Positions 15,705-26,979 are shown, counted from the stretch's first letter. The stretch is DNA of 64,000 bases from Quatrionicoccus australiensis (GCF_020510525.1 NZ_CP075188.1:2914001-2978000), one strand, 5' to 3'. Notes: a model not told the origin generated them from the sequence alone. A program made the numbers and translations.

Positions 15705-17681
15705 TTATCCCGGAAAATGACAGTTGACCGTATGGCTCGCTGACAGCGCGCTGCTTTCCGGATAACGCTCGCGACAGATGTCAGCGGCGCGCGGACAGCG
15801 CGGATGAAAATGGCAACCGGCCGGCGGATTGGCCGGCGACGGCGTTTCGCCGGGCAGGCGGATGATTTCCGGACGCGCTTCGAGACGCGGCACCGGCACC
15901 GCCGACAGCAGGGCCTGCGTGTAGGGATGGCGCGGCGTGCGCAGCACCTCTTCGGCCCGCCCGCGCTCGACGATGCGCCCGAGATACATCACCGCCACGT
16001 CGTGCGCCAGATATTCGACCACGGCAAAATTGTGCGTGATGAACAGGTAGGCCACACCCAGCTCTTCCTGCAAGCGCTTGAGCAGATTGAGAATCTGCGC
16101 CTGCACCGAGACGTCGAGCGCCGAGGTCGGCTCGTCGCAGACCAGCAGTTCCGGCTGCACGGCCAGGGTGCGGGCAATCGCGATGCGCTGGCGCTGGCCG
16201 CCGGAAAATTCGTGCGGATAACGCCCGGCCGCTTCGGCCGGCAAGCCGACCTGAGCGAGCAAGGCGGCGACCGCTGCGTCACGCGCCGCCGCATCGGCCG
16301 CCAGACCGAGCGCCGCCATACCTTCGGCGATGATTTCACCGACCCGCAGACGCGGATTCAGCGAGGCGAATGGATCCTGGAAGACCATCTGCAGATGCCG
16401 GCGTGCCGCGCGCAGGCGCTGGCCGGCCAGGCCAACCAGTTCCGCGCCGCCGACGCGGACGCTGCCGGCGGTCGGCTTGATCAATTGCAGCAGCGCCTTG
16501 CCGACCGTCGTCTTGCCGCAGCCCGACTCACCGACCAGCGCCAGCGTACGGCCCGGCGCAATGGCCAGGGAAACGCCGTCAACCGCCCGGACGTGACCGA
16601 CCGTACGCTGCAGGAAGCCGCGCCGGATCGGGAAATGCACCTGCAGACGGTCGACCTGCAAAAATGCCGCATTTTGCGCGTCGACCGCTGGCCGGCTGAC
16701 CACGGCTTGCGTCGCCGCCCGTTCACCCGACCAGTGACAGCGCACGGCATGCCCGGGCGTCGCTTCGCGCCAGGGCGGCGAGACGTCACGACAGACCGGC
16801 ATCGCCTCGGCGCAGCGCGCCGCAAAGCGGCAACCGGCCGGCATCGCGGCCAGCGCCGGCACCTGGCCGGGAATCGTGGTCAGCTGCGTGCCGCGCCGTG
16901 CCACTTCGGGCAAGGCGGCAAACAGCGCCTGCGTGTAGGGGTGCTGCGGCTGACTGAAGAAATCCTCGCGCGTCGCCACCTCGACCAGCTCGCCGGCGTA
17001 CATGACGCCGATGCGCTGCGCCATGCGCGCAACAACGCCGAGATCATGCGTGATCAGCAGCATGCCCATGCCGCGTTCGGCCTGAATTTTCGCCAGCAGA
17101 TCGAGAATCTGCGCCTGCACGGTGACGTCGAGCGCCGTGGTCGGCTCGTCGGCGATCAGCAGTTCCGGCTCGCCGGCCAGCGCGATGGCGATCATGACGC
17201 GCTGCTTCATGCCGCCCGAGAGCTGGAAGGGATATTCGCCGAGACGCCGCTCGGGATCGGCAATGCCGACCTGGCGCAGCAGTTCGAGCATGCGCTCGGT
17301 CGCCGCCGCGCCGCGCAGGTCAAGGTGGCGTTCGAGCACTTCGCCGATCTGGCGACCGACGGTGAGCACCGGATTGAGGCTGGTCGCCGGTTCCTGGAAG
17401 ATCATCGCCATCTTGCGCCCGCGCAGGCGGCGCATCTCGGCCTCGGGCAGCGCGAGCAATTCTTCGTCATCGAGCCGGACCGTGCCGCCGAGCAGGCGTC
17501 CGGCCGCCGGCAGCAGACGCATGATGCCCTGCGCGGTGGCCGACTTGCCGCAGCCCGATTCACCGAGCAGCGCAAAAGTCTCGCCGCGGGAAATGGCAAA
17601 GGAAATGCCGTCGACCGCTGGCAGCGTGGTCTTGCCGGCGGTGAAGCCGAGGCGGAGGTTGTCTACCTGCAACAGGCTCAT
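15705..17681 (-). CDS. yejF: Double ATP-binding subunit of a peptide ABC importer (YejF-like)
   Basis: 658 aa from MSLLQVDNL. Two complete ABC domains are fused. Each has a Walker A ([20 protein letters not shown]), a signature ([18 protein letters not shown]), and a C-terminal oligopeptide/dipeptide extension with a Cys motif ([30 protein letters not shown]). This fusion is diagnostic of YejF, which powers uptake of peptides and, in E. coli, microcin C. The start overlaps the yejE stop by 4 nt (ATGA). It contains two of the nine AGCGGTCGAC motifs (16680 and 17610). Confidence 0.9.
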   Translation of the reverse strand: MSLLQVDNLRLGFTAGKTTLPAVDGISFAISRGETFALLGESGCGKSATAQGIMRLLPAAGRLLGGTVRLDDEELLALPEAEMRRLRGRKMAMIFQEPATSLNPVLTVGRQIGEVLERHLDLRGAAATERMLELLRQVGIADPERRLGEYPFQLSGGMKQRVMIAIALAGEPELLIADEPTTALDVTVQAQILDLLAKIQAERGMGMLLITHDLGVVARMAQRIGVMYAGELVEVATREDFFSQPQHPYTQALFAALPEVARRGTQLTTIPGQVPALAAMPAGCRFAARCAEAMPVCRDVSPPWREATPGHAVRCHWSGERAATQAVVSRPAVDAQNAAFLQVDRLQVHFPIRRGFLQRTVGHVRAVDGVSLAIAPGRTLALVGESGCGKTTVGKALLQLIKPTAGSVRVGGAELVGLAGQRLRAARRHLQMVFQDPFASLNPRLRVGEIIAEGMAALGLAADAAARDAAVAALLAQVGLPAEAAGRYPHEFSGGQRQRIAIARTLAVQPELLVCDEPTSALDVSVQAQILNLLKRLQEELGVAYLFITHNFAVVEYLAHDVAVMYLGRIVERGRAEEVLRTPRHPYTQALLSAVPVPRLEARPEIIRLPGETPSPANPPAGCHFHPRCPRAADICRERYPESSALSASHTVNCHFPG

Positions 17682-19081
17682 GCCGCCCTCGGATCGAATG
17701 CGTCGCGCACGGCGTCGGCGAACAGGTTGGCGGCGAGCACGAGCACGAACATTGCCGTGAAGGCGGCGGCCAGCGACCACCAGACGACCGGTTCACGGCC
17801 GAGTTCGAGGCGCGCGTTGTTGATCATCGTGCCGAAGCTGGTCATGCTCGGATCGACGCCGATGCCGACGTAGGACAGCACGGCCTCGGCCAGCACCAGG
17901 CCGGAGAAGTCCATGACCAGCGAGATGATCACGATATGCATCAGGTTGGGCAGGATGTGGCGGACGATGATGCGCCAGTTCGACACGCCGAAGGCCTGCG
18001 CCGCCTGGATGTATTCCAGCTCGCGCAGCTTCAGCGTCTCGCCGCGCAGCAGCCGGCACAGGCCGGTCCAGCTGGTGATGCCGAGGATGAAGCAGAGTGC
18101 CAGCAGGCGCAGGTCGGCGCGCTCGGCGGCAGTCGAGAACCATTGCGGATGGGTGTCGATGACGACCTGCATCATCAGCACGGCAGCAGCGATCAGCAGC
18201 ACGCCGGGAATCGAGTTGAGCACGGTATAGACGTACTGGATCAGGTCGTCGATCCAGCCGCGGAAATAGCCGGCAACAATGCCGAGCAGCACCGCCATCG
18301 GCAGCATGACCAGCGTCGTGACCAGGCCGATGATCAGGCCGGTGCGCACGCTCTTGAGGATTTGATAGAGCACGTCCTGGCCGACCTTGTCGGTGCCGAA
18401 GACGTGGTATTGGCTGGCCAGCCAGAATAGCGGCAGCGCCGCGAGCAGGATCAGGCCGAGCGTCGCCAGCACCGCATCCCAGGCCAGCGCCGTTTCGCCA
18501 CGCCAGATTTTGCGCCAGCCGGAGGCGTCGACCGCTGTGCCGTCGCCAACCCTGGCCGCGACGCCACCCGCCAGCACCAGCCAGAGCAGCAGCGCCAGCA
18601 CGCCGGCGCGCAGGGCGGTGAAACCGGCATCGGCCGCCACGTCGTTTTCGTTCGCGCCGAGGTGGGCTCCGCCAAATTTCAGGCGCGGATAGTCGCGCAC
18701 GCTGCCCTGCCCCGGTACATCGATGCTTTCCTTGGCGTACAGACGCGTCGCAAACGGCGCCGAGTAGGTCTTTTCATTGCGCGTGCGCAGCGGCGTCGCC
18801 AGCGCATCGAGCAGCGAGCGCACCTCGATGCCGTAGCGAACCGGCTCGCCGGCCTTGCCATCGAGCCGGACGCGGTAATGCAGGGAATCGAGCAGACCGA
18901 TGCCGATGAAGACGAGCAGCACCGTTGCCGCCGCCATGCCGACCCGGTTGGCGCCAACCCGCCGCCAGGCGGCGAGCAGGGGCGGACTGCGCGCGATCAG
19001 CACGCCAAACCCGAGCCCGGCTGCCAGCAGCAGCCAGACCAGCACATCCGACCAGAGCACGACGACCTGGAAGCCCATCAT
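17678..19081 (-). CDS. yejE: Peptide ABC importer permease with enlarged N-terminal region (YejE-like)
   Basis: 467 aa, well above the roughly 340 aa usual for YejE. The C-terminal half is a standard binding-protein-dependent permease with the EAA loop LEYIQAAQAFGVSNWRIIVR and five to six TM helices. The first 200 residues hold extra TM segments (VLVWLLLAAGLGFGVLIA; VLALLLWLVLAGGVAARV) flanking a soluble segment of about 100 residues that starts after the second TM helix. YejE itself carries a periplasmic insertion there, so this is an enlarged version. It overlaps yejB and yejF by 4 nt each, so the three are translationally coupled. Confidence 0.85.
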   Translation of the reverse strand: MMGFQVVVLWSDVLVWLLLAAGLGFGVLIARSPPLLAAWRRVGANRVGMAAATVLLVFIGIGLLDSLHYRVRLDGKAGEPVRYGIEVRSLLDALATPLRTRNEKTYSAPFATRLYAKESIDVPGQGSVRDYPRLKFGGAHLGANENDVAADAGFTALRAGVLALLLWLVLAGGVAARVGDGTAVDASGWRKIWRGETALAWDAVLATLGLILLAALPLFWLASQYHVFGTDKVGQDVLYQILKSVRTGLIIGLVTTLVMLPMAVLLGIVAGYFRGWIDDLIQYVYTVLNSIPGVLLIAAAVLMMQVVIDTHPQWFSTAAERADLRLLALCFILGITSWTGLCRLLRGETLKLRELEYIQAAQAFGVSNWRIIVRHILPNLMHIVIISLVMDFSGLVLAEAVLSYVGIGVDPSMTSFGTMINNARLELGREPVVWWSLAAAFTAMFVLVLAANLFADAVRDAFDPRAA

Positions 19082-20055
19082 TCGAAACGTATCCGCGGGT
19101 CGACCAGGGTGTAGGAAATGTCGGTCAGGATCAGGCCGACGATGTAGAGCAGCGAACCGATGAAGACCATCGAGCGCACTACCGCGAAATCCTGAGACTG
19201 AATGGCCTCTATGGTATAGCTACCCAGCCCCGGAATACCAAAAAAGGACTCTATGACCAGCGCCCCCATGAACAACGAGGGAATGGCCACGACAACCTGG
19301 GTAAGGATCGGGATCATTCCGTTACGCAGGACGTGACGAAAAAGAATCAAGGTTTCCGGCAAACCTTTGGCACGGGCGGTACGGACATAATCCTTGGATA
19401 TTTCCTCAAGAAAGATGGTGCGATACCAGCGCGTCCCCGAGCCGATGCCCCCAACCACCCCAATCACTACCGGCAGGATGAGGAAACGCCAGGCATCCAG
19501 CCCGTCGCCGAAACCGGAGATCGGCACCAGGCGCCACACCTTGGCGACCAGATACTGGCCGCCGATGATGTAGAACAGCCCCGATATGGACATCATCGCG
19601 ACGCAGAGCACGACGCCCCAGAAATCGACAGCGGTGGCGCGGAAGAAAGCCAAGGTCAGCGCAAAGGCGATGGTCACAAACAGGCCGAGGACGAAAGTCG
19701 GCAATTGAATGGCGAGCGATGGTCCCATGCGGTTGCCGATCTCGCGCGCAATGTCGCGGCCGTCCTCGGCACGCCCGAAATCGCCGACGAACATGCGCGC
19801 CGACTTCTCGAAAAAGATGGTTTCCGTAACGGTCGACCGTCCGGAAACGGCCGAATTGAACAGCAGCGGCTTGTCGTAACCGCGCTCCGCCTTCCATTTC
19901 TGGATCGCCTCGGGGGTGACCCGCTTGACGCCCAATTGCATGCGCGCCATGTCATCCGGCGTATTGACGACGAAGAACAGCGCGAAGGTAATGAGATTGA
20001 CGCCGACCAGAATCGGGATGGCGTACAGCAGGCGGCGGAAGATGTAGGCAAGCAC
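19078..20055 (-). CDS. yejB: Peptide ABC importer permease (YejB-like)
   Basis: 325 aa from a GTG at 20055 giving LAYIFRRLLYAIPILVGVN, the standard start of DppB/YejB permeases. The earlier ATG at 20136 would add 27 Pro/Cys-rich residues and is rejected. The EAA loop VRTARAKGLPETLILFRHVL and six hydrophobic helices are visible. The usual upstream partner, the binding protein YejA, is absent: upstream there is only a noncoding stretch and tRNA-Ser. Confidence 0.88.
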   Translation of the reverse strand: MLAYIFRRLLYAIPILVGVNLITFALFFVVNTPDDMARMQLGVKRVTPEAIQKWKAERGYDKPLLFNSAVSGRSTVTETIFFEKSARMFVGDFGRAEDGRDIAREIGNRMGPSLAIQLPTFVLGLFVTIAFALTLAFFRATAVDFWGVVLCVAMMSISGLFYIIGGQYLVAKVWRLVPISGFGDGLDAWRFLILPVVIGVVGGIGSGTRWYRTIFLEEISKDYVRTARAKGLPETLILFRHVLRNGMIPILTQVVVAIPSLFMGALVIESFFGIPGLGSYTIEAIQSQDFAVVRSMVFIGSLLYIVGLILTDISYTLVDPRIRFE

Positions 20056-20148
20056 AGGCGGATTATGCCAAGAGCCGGCGCGGGATGGACAGCACTGCGG
20101 AAAAAACGGCAAAACACCCGGCAAATCCGGCAACAAACGAGATGGGCG

Positions 20149-20170
20149 ATTTGTAAATGGCCTTACAAAT
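20149..20170. promoter_or_regulatory. Perfect 8-bp inverted repeat upstream of yejB
   Basis: ATTTGTAA-N6-TTACAAAT, about 95 bp upstream of the yejB start in an AT-rich pocket. It could be an operator for a peptide- or stress-responsive regulator. No regulator gene lies next to it. Confidence 0.4.
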
Positions 20171-20253
20171 TCCCGCTACCCGCGATCCGCAAGCTGTGAG
20201 ATATTCCGCCTCGCCGAAGGCCGAGGGGATTCCCAAGCCGGCAGGCAAGCCTG

Positions 20254-20309
20254 AAAAAAAGAAACCCTGTTATTCGCAAGTCATTGATAGACAAGGAAAA
20301 ACAGGGCTT
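20254..20309 (-). terminator. Probable terminator of tRNA-Ser
   Basis: Minus-strand AAGCCCTGTT pairs with AACAGGGTTT (one G-U) around a 28-nt loop and is followed by TTTCTTTTTTTC. The long loop lowers confidence. Confidence 0.5.
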
Positions 20310-20317
20310 GTTTGGTG

Positions 20318-20406
<89 letters not shown>

Positions 20407-20437
20407 GCAGCGGCCGGCATAATAGCACAAAGAATTG

Positions 20438-21859
20438 ATGCACTGGATTAAAACTCTTGCTGTTGCAACACTGATTTTTTGCATGAGCGCCTGTGAGTGG
20501 CTCGGCGGCCCCTTGCCGTTTCCGACGCCGGCCCAGCATGACCTGGTCGTCCTGACCCGTCCCGGCCCGCTGACTTATTCAAATGACGACAACGGCAATA
20601 CCCTCGGCCTGGAGCACGATCTGATCGAGGCCTTTGCCCAGGACCTCGGTGTCGGTGTCGAATATGTCGTCGCCGGACCGGATGAATTCAACTCAGAACT
20701 GGGCCGTGGCCGCTATCACCTGGCGACTGCCTGGCTGTCACCGGATGACAATCCGCAACTCCAGGCCACCCCGCCGATCTGGCTGAGCGCTGACGTGCTG
20801 GCGCAAAACGATGCCTCGCTGCCGTTGACCGACAAGGCACAACTCGCCGGCAAGACCGTGCACGCCATGGCCGGCTCGGGCCAGGCGGCGACGCTGCATC
20901 GCCTGGCCGGAGAAATCACCGACCTCAAGGTGGTTGAAGTCGGCGAGGGCGACATCCTCGATCTGCTCGAAGCCCTCGGCAACGGCAAGGTGGACTACGT
21001 GGTGATGGATGCCAACCTGGAAGACCTCGCCAACCAGTTCGTACCAACCCTGAACACCACGCTCGAACTGAGCGAGGAAAAGCCCATCGTCTGGCTGCTC
21101 GGCAGCCGCCCCAATGCCGAACTGGCTGCCCGCGCCAAGGCCTTCATCGAGCGCATCCAGCTCGACGGCACGCTGGCCCGTCTCGAAGACCGTTATTTCG
21201 GCCATGTCCGCCGCCTCGAACAGGCCGACATCGTCAAGTTCATGGGCGAGATCGAAGCCACCCTGCCCCGCCTGCGCAAGCATTTCCAGGCAGCCGAAGC
21301 AGTCACCGGCATCGACTGGCGGCTGATCGCCTCAATCGCCTACCACGAGTCGCACTGGGACCCGAACGCCACCAGCTACACCAACGTGCGCGGCATCATG
21401 ATGCTGACCGAGGAAACGGCTGACCGCATGGGCGTCAGCAACCGGCTCGACCCGCAGGAAAGCATCCTGGCCGGGGCGCGTTACCTGAACATCCTGCGGG
21501 AACAGGTTGGCGAAAACATCCAGGAGCCGGACCGCACCTGGCTGGCGCTGGCTGCCTACAACATCGGGCCCGGCCACTTCAATGCGGCGCGCCGCCTGGC
21601 CAAGGTGCTCGGCAGCGAAGACAACAACTGGTTCGAGATGAAGCGCATCCTGCCGCTCCTTGCCCAGTCCAAGTACTACCAGCGCATCAAGTCGAGCCGG
21701 GCGCGCGGCGGCGAAGCAGTCATCCTGGTCGAGAATATCCGCAGCTATTACGACATCCTGCAGCGCAACGAGCGCCCCTACCTGTCACTGGCCGACAAGA
21801 TCGAAAGCATGGCCGGCAAGCTGGGCAACGGCCCCGGCCTGAAACTGAAGCACCCATGA
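20438..21859 (+). CDS. mltF: Membrane-bound lytic murein transglycosylase F
   Basis: About 473 aa from ATG 20438 (a TTG one codon earlier is possible). The N-terminal segment ends in a lipobox-like FCMSAC with Cys19, so it is probably an outer-membrane lipoprotein. Residues about 30-270 form a type 3 solute-binding-protein domain that regulates the enzyme ([19 protein letters not shown]). Residues about 290-440 form the SLT domain with the catalytic Glu in [19 protein letters not shown]. It cleaves peptidoglycan between MurNAc and GlcNAc. Monocistronic, ending in a strong terminator. Confidence 0.94.
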   Translation: MHWIKTLAVATLIFCMSACEWLGGPLPFPTPAQHDLVVLTRPGPLTYSNDDNGNTLGLEHDLIEAFAQDLGVGVEYVVAGPDEFNSELGRGRYHLATAWLSPDDNPQLQATPPIWLSADVLAQNDASLPLTDKAQLAGKTVHAMAGSGQAATLHRLAGEITDLKVVEVGEGDILDLLEALGNGKVDYVVMDANLEDLANQFVPTLNTTLELSEEKPIVWLLGSRPNAELAARAKAFIERIQLDGTLARLEDRYFGHVRRLEQADIVKFMGEIEATLPRLRKHFQAAEAVTGIDWRLIASIAYHESHWDPNATSYTNVRGIMMLTEETADRMGVSNRLDPQESILAGARYLNILREQVGENIQEPDRTWLALAAYNIGPGHFNAARRLAKVLGSEDNNWFEMKRILPLLAQSKYYQRIKSSRARGGEAVILVENIRSYYDILQRNERPYLSLADKIESMAGKLGNGPGLKLKHP

Positions 21860-21885
21860 AAAATCCCCGCCGCAGCGGGGATTTT
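21859..21885. terminator. Bidirectional terminator between mltF and serS
   Basis: AAAATCCCC-N8-GGGGATTTT hairpin with A and T runs on both sides, so it can stop mltF from the left and serS readthrough from the right. It begins in the mltF stop codon. Confidence 0.8.
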
Positions 21886-21887
21886 GA

Positions 21888-21994
21888 GCGCGGTTAGCCT
21901 GCGCTGAAACAATCAGCGCGCAGCTTCGATAACTTCCAGCCCGCCCATATAGGGCCGCAACACCACGGGCACTGTCACACTGCCATCGGCGCGC
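21888..21994 (-). repeat. Duplicate of the serS 3' end (copy outside the gene)
   Basis: 107 bp matching 22042-22148 at 105 positions (offset 154). On the minus strand it encodes the last 25 residues of SerRS, from [10 protein letters not shown] to EVIEAAR, plus the stop and 25 bp beyond. Both mismatches keep the protein sequence or change it conservatively. A 47-bp unique spacer rich in GGCGC-type sequence separates the copies. Confidence 0.92.
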
Positions 21995-22041
21995 CAGGAG
22001 TTTTAGCTCCGGCCGCGCCTTCGGCGCTTAACACGCGCGAT

Positions 22042-23398
<1,357 letters not shown>

Positions 23399-23489
23399 TT
23401 ATACGCGAGGCAACAAATGGCCTGCGCTACGGACAAATGGGCCGGCGCCGATTATCATTGGCGCATAGCTATTTTCACCTGATTGCTCC

Positions 23490-24551
23490 ATGCCCCGCTT
23501 TGCCTACGTACTCCTGGTCAGCCTGCTGTTTCCGACCTTCTCTAGTGCCACCCCGGTCAAGGAACCCGCCAGGACGGCCAAGGCGCCGACAGGCAAGGCC
23601 AAGGTGCCGCACACGCGCAGTACAGCCAAAGCCAGGGCAGCGAAAAAGCCCGCCCCCGGCCACGCGACGATGGCCGCACCGGCCGGGCCCGCCGCTGCTG
23701 CACCAAGCGCCGTCAAACCCGCCGAAGCCGGCCCGACCACCACCTCGGCAAGTGAAAGCTGGTGCGCCGCCATCGGCAAACGTCTGGGCAGCGTGCCACC
23801 GCCGCTTTGCAACAAACTGGGCCTGGAGCCCGCTGCCCTTGTTTCCGGAAATGGCCACGCACTGATGTCGCGCGACATCGCTCCGCCCACCCGCAAGATC
23901 GCCCAGGCCGGCAAGCCCTCCGTCCGTGCCCGGCGGATCCTGCTGATCGGCGGCATCCATGGCGATGAGCTGACTTCCGCCTCTATCGTTTTCCGCTGGC
24001 TGCAATGGCTGGATGAAGCCGACAGTGAGGCCCGCCAGTACCACTGGCGCGTCATCCCGGTCGCCAACCCGGATGGCCTGCTCGCCAACCCGCCGCAGCG
24101 CGTCAACAGCCACGGCGTCGACCTCAACCGCAATTTCCCGACGCCGGACTGGGAAAGCGATGCGCAGGCCTACTGGGCCAAGAAAACTGGCCGCGACCCG
24201 CGCCGCTTCCCCGGCCAGAAGCCGATGTCGGAACCGGAAACGCGCTGGCTGCACGACGAAATCGAGAAATTCCAGCCCGACGTCGTGGTCAGCGTGCACG
24301 CCCCCTACGGCATCCTCGACTACGACGGCCCGGCGCACCAGCCGCGCCGCTTCGGCCATCTCGACCTGAACCGCCTGGGCATCTACCCCGGCTCGCTCGG
24401 CAACTACGGCGGCGTGCACAAGAACATGCCGGTCATCACCATCGAGTTGCCCAACGCGACCAGCATGCCGCCGGCCAAGGAGCAGCGCGAAATCTGGGAA
24501 GACATGCTGACCTGGCTGCGCCGCAACATCGCCGGCAAAACGACCTCCTGA
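23490..24551 (+). CDS. M14-family zinc carboxypeptidase, secreted (MpaA-like)
   Basis: 353 aa. A signal peptide (to about residue 20) is followed by a low-complexity Ala/Lys/Pro linker (20-90), then an M14 peptidase domain. Zn ligands are visible in GGIHGDELTS (His and Glu, near residue 155) and VSVHAPYG (His, near 270). The catalytic Glu is in ITIELPNATS (near 325), and the substrate Arg/Asn motif is in DLNRNFPTPDW. The nearest described role is murein peptide amidase MpaA, which trims diaminopimelate from muropeptides; a signal peptide points to the periplasm. It is inserted between rarA and serS, in opposite orientation to both. Confidence 0.85.
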   Translation: MPRFAYVLLVSLLFPTFSSATPVKEPARTAKAPTGKAKVPHTRSTAKARAAKKPAPGHATMAAPAGPAAAAPSAVKPAEAGPTTTSASESWCAAIGKRLGSVPPPLCNKLGLEPAALVSGNGHALMSRDIAPPTRKIAQAGKPSVRARRILLIGGIHGDELTSASIVFRWLQWLDEADSEARQYHWRVIPVANPDGLLANPPQRVNSHGVDLNRNFPTPDWESDAQAYWAKKTGRDPRRFPGQKPMSEPETRWLHDEIEKFQPDVVVSVHAPYGILDYDGPAHQPRRFGHLDLNRLGIYPGSLGNYGGVHKNMPVITIELPNATSMPPAKEQREIWEDMLTWLRRNIAGKTTS

Positions 24552-24555
24552 CGCC

Positions 24556-25929
24556 TTACTGCTCGCCGCCTTCGTTGCCGTTCTGGCGCGTACGGCGGCG
24601 CGCCTGCTGGTCGAGGGCACGCAAATGCCCGAGCTTTTCGCCGATCTTGCCTTCCAGGCCGCGCGGCGTGGGCTGATACCAGCCCGGCTCCGCCATGCCG
24701 TCCGGCAGATAGCTCTCGCCGGCCGCGTAGGCTTCCGGCTCGTCGTGTGCGTAGCGATAGGCGTGGCCGTAGCCGAGTTCCTTCATCAGCTTGGTCGGCG
24801 CGTTGCGCAGATGCACCGGCACCGGCGCCGAACCCGCCTTGCCGACAAAGGCGCGCGCCTGGTTGTAGGCCATGTAACCGGCGTTCGACTTGGCGGCGAC
24901 GGCCAGGTAGATCACCGCCTGACCCAGCGCCAGCTCACCCTCCGGCGAACCGAGGCGCTCGTAGGTGGCGGCGGCATCGTTGGCGATCTGCATGGCGCGC
25001 GGATCGGCCAGTCCGATGTCTTCCCAGGCCATGCGGATGATGCGCCGGGCCAGGTAGCGCGGATCGGCACCGCCATCGAGCATGCGGGTCAGCCAGTACA
25101 GTGCGCCGTCCGGGCTGGAGCCGCGCACCGACTTGTGCAGCGCCGAAATCTGGTCATAGAAGGCATCGCCGCCCTTGTCGAAACGGCGCAGGCTCTGCGC
25201 CAGCGTTTCTTCGATAAATTCGCCGTCGACCGTCTGGCGCTTGGCGGTGCACGCTGCCGTGCGTACCTGTTCGAGCAGATTGAGCAAACGCCGCGCATCG
25301 CCGTCGGCCAGACCGACCAGGCGTTCGCGCGCCGTCGCATCGAACTCGAGATCGGCCAGCGAACGCTCGCGGGCGCGGTCGAACAAGCTACCCATCTCGG
25401 CCTCGTCTAGCGACTTCAGCACATAGACCGAGGCCCGCGACAGCAAGGCGGAATTGACCTCGAACGACGGGTTTTCAGTGGTCGCGCCGATGAAGGTGAA
25501 CAAGCCGGATTCGACAAACGGCAAAAAGCCGTCCTGCTGCGCCTTGTTGAAACGGTGGATTTCATCGACGAACAAAATCGTGCGCTTGCCCTGCGCCCGC
25601 CACATCTCGGCCTGCACCACCGCCTCGCGCACTTCCTTGATGCCGGAAAACACCGCCGACAGCGCGATGAACTCGCAACTGAACTGCGTCGCCATCATGC
25701 GCGCCAGCGTCGTCTTGCCAACACCGGGCGGCCCCCACAGGATCATCGAATGCGGCTGGCCGGACGCGAAAGCCAGGCGCAGCGGCTTGCCGGGGCCGAG
25801 CAGATGCTGCTGGCCGATCACCTCGTCCGGCGTTTGCGGGCGCAACTGCTCGGCGAGCGGTGCGTTGGCCGCTGCAGCGGCATCCTGCGGCGTACGGTCG
25901 ACCGCGTTTTGCGAGAACAAATCACTCAT
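24556..25929 (-). CDS. rarA: Replication-associated recombination protein A (AAA+ ATPase)
   Basis: 457 aa from MSDLFSQNAV; longer frames upstream overlap ccdB and are not used. Walker A GPPGVGKTTLARMMA (near residue 60), Walker B FVDEIHRFNKAQQD, sensor and MgsA C-terminal tetramerisation domains are present. RarA acts at stalled replication forks together with SSB and RecA. Its normal neighbour lolA is now 6.7 kb away because of the accessory insertion. The start lies 5 bp after the ccdB stop. Confidence 0.94.
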   Translation of the reverse strand: MSDLFSQNAVDRTPQDAAAAANAPLAEQLRPQTPDEVIGQQHLLGPGKPLRLAFASGQPHSMILWGPPGVGKTTLARMMATQFSCEFIALSAVFSGIKEVREAVVQAEMWRAQGKRTILFVDEIHRFNKAQQDGFLPFVESGLFTFIGATTENPSFEVNSALLSRASVYVLKSLDEAEMGSLFDRARERSLADLEFDATARERLVGLADGDARRLLNLLEQVRTAACTAKRQTVDGEFIEETLAQSLRRFDKGGDAFYDQISALHKSVRGSSPDGALYWLTRMLDGGADPRYLARRIIRMAWEDIGLADPRAMQIANDAAATYERLGSPEGELALGQAVIYLAVAAKSNAGYMAYNQARAFVGKAGSAPVPVHLRNAPTKLMKELGYGHAYRYAHDEPEAYAAGESYLPDGMAEPGWYQPTPRGLEGKIGEKLGHLRALDQQARRRTRQNGNEGGEQ

Positions 25930-25933
25930 TGCA

Positions 25934-26263
25934 TCAACCCCAGGCCCGCGAGAACACTTCGTCGAGCGCCGCCACCACGCTGTCGCCCTCTTCGGCCAGC
26001 GAGGCCACCTGCGGCCCGAGCGCATCGAGCGACAGCGAAACGATATCGAGCGGATTGAGCACGACCCGCCGCCCCTCGACCATGAATGCCGGATTGACCG
26101 GCGAAGCCGGTAAATCGACCGCACCGGCCAGCAGATCGCCGGCCACCAGCGGCACAACCACGCGCCGACGCCGCGCGTCGAATGCCGCCGACTGCACGAC
26201 CACGACATAGGGCACCTGCGCCGCCTGCCGCCCGATATTGCGATGCACGTCGAACTGGCTCAT
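25934..26263 (-). CDS. ccdB: CcdB-family toxin (gyrase poison)
   Basis: 109 aa. It starts MSQFDVHRNIG and has the CcdB core YVVVVQSAAFDARRRRVVVP and LDIVSLSLDALG. It ends in a Trp-Gly pair (SRAWG); in F-plasmid CcdB the C-terminal Trp-Gly-Ile is the gyrase-poisoning tip, and here the final Ile is missing. The expected target is GyrA, encoded in this window. Its start overlaps the ccdA stop by 4 nt (ATGA), the standard antitoxin-first arrangement. It may act as an addiction module stabilising the accessory segment. Confidence 0.88.
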   Translation of the reverse strand: MSQFDVHRNIGRQAAQVPYVVVVQSAAFDARRRRVVVPLVAGDLLAGAVDLPASPVNPAFMVEGRRVVLNPLDIVSLSLDALGPQVASLAEEGDSVVAALDEVFSRAWG

Positions 26264-26511
26264 AGCGTCGAATGCTCGTCGGCGAACGAACCATGCGCCT
26301 CTTCAAAGCGGTTCCAGGCCCCCGACACCTCGGCGTAGCGTTGCTGCTGATCCTGGCGCAACTGCTGCTCGCGCGCCACGAACTCGGCGAGCAGACCATC
26401 GACGGTCGACGACAGATTGCGGGTAAAAACCCGCGCCTGCTGTACCGTGCTTTCATTGAGCAACAAATTTACCGGGCGTTTGGCCGGCACTGTCTGGGTA
26501 ACGGGTTTCAT
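26260..26511 (-). CDS. ccdA: CcdA-family antitoxin
   Basis: 83 aa from MKPVTQTVPA, preceded by AGGAGG about 5 nt upstream. The N-terminal ribbon-helix-helix (about 10-40; RPVNLLLNESTVQQA) binds its own promoter. The C-terminal half (EQQLRQDQQQRYAEVSGAWN) carries the CcdB-wrapping segment and ends in an acidic tail. It is expected to neutralise CcdB and repress the operon. The gene lies 50 bp downstream of the integrase stump. Confidence 0.88.
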   Translation of the reverse strand: MKPVTQTVPAKRPVNLLLNESTVQQARVFTRNLSSTVDGLLAEFVAREQQLRQDQQQRYAEVSGAWNRFEEAHGSFADEHSTL

Positions 26512-26560
26512 GGCAAGACCTCCTGTGCGCATGGTATGCGCAGCCACTTGAAAAAGCCAG

Positions 26561-26725
26561 TCAGCGCACCGCATCGAGCGGTGACAACACACCGCGCCCA
26601 CCGCGATTGAGCACATGGGTGTAGATCATCGTCGTCGACACATCGGAATGGCCGAGCAGTTCCTGCACCGTGCGAATGTCGTAACCCGATTCCAGCAGAT
26701 GGGTGGCGAAGAAATGGCGCAAGGT
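26561..26725 (-). pseudogene. C-terminal stump of an integron-type tyrosine integrase
   Basis: 54 codons encode the end of a tyrosine recombinase. It retains [20 protein letters not shown] (catalytic Arg), [15 protein letters not shown] (His and nucleophilic Tyr) and ends [19 protein letters not shown]. The GGxGVxSPLD ending is characteristic of integron integrases (IntI) rather than XerC/D. The rest of the gene, including the IntI-specific insert and attI, was removed when an IS630 copy joined at about 26725. The former attI and cassette side would have lain to the right, where the IS elements now sit. Confidence 0.82.
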
Positions 26726-26979
26726 GTTTTTGATTCTGGACAACCTGCGTGTGCATCACAGCAACAAGGTTCGGGACTGGCTGAAAAAGCACAGCGAACA
26801 CATAGAGGTGTTCTTCTTGCTCGCCTTTTCTCCGGAACTCAACCCGGACGAATATCTGAACTGTGACTTGAAGGCCTTGGTTCATGGCGGGAAACCAGCC
26901 AAGAATCGGGATGAACTGGAATCAAAGGTGCGAGGCGCAATGATAAAAAACAGAATCGTCCAAAACGGGTTATGTCCTA
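26725..26979 (+). pseudogene. Transposase C-terminal fragment of the older IS630
   Basis: It reads [20 protein letters not shown] and then FFLLAFSPELNPDEYLNCDL, keeping the second Asp and the Glu of the DDE triad. It lacks the HTH and first Asp, so it is inactive. Confidence 0.8.

Noticed and set aside
26615..26866. Plus-strand open frame crossing the integrase-IS630 junction
   Set aside because: It is a chance frame across the fusion point, antisense to the integrase stump and out of frame with the transposase remnant.
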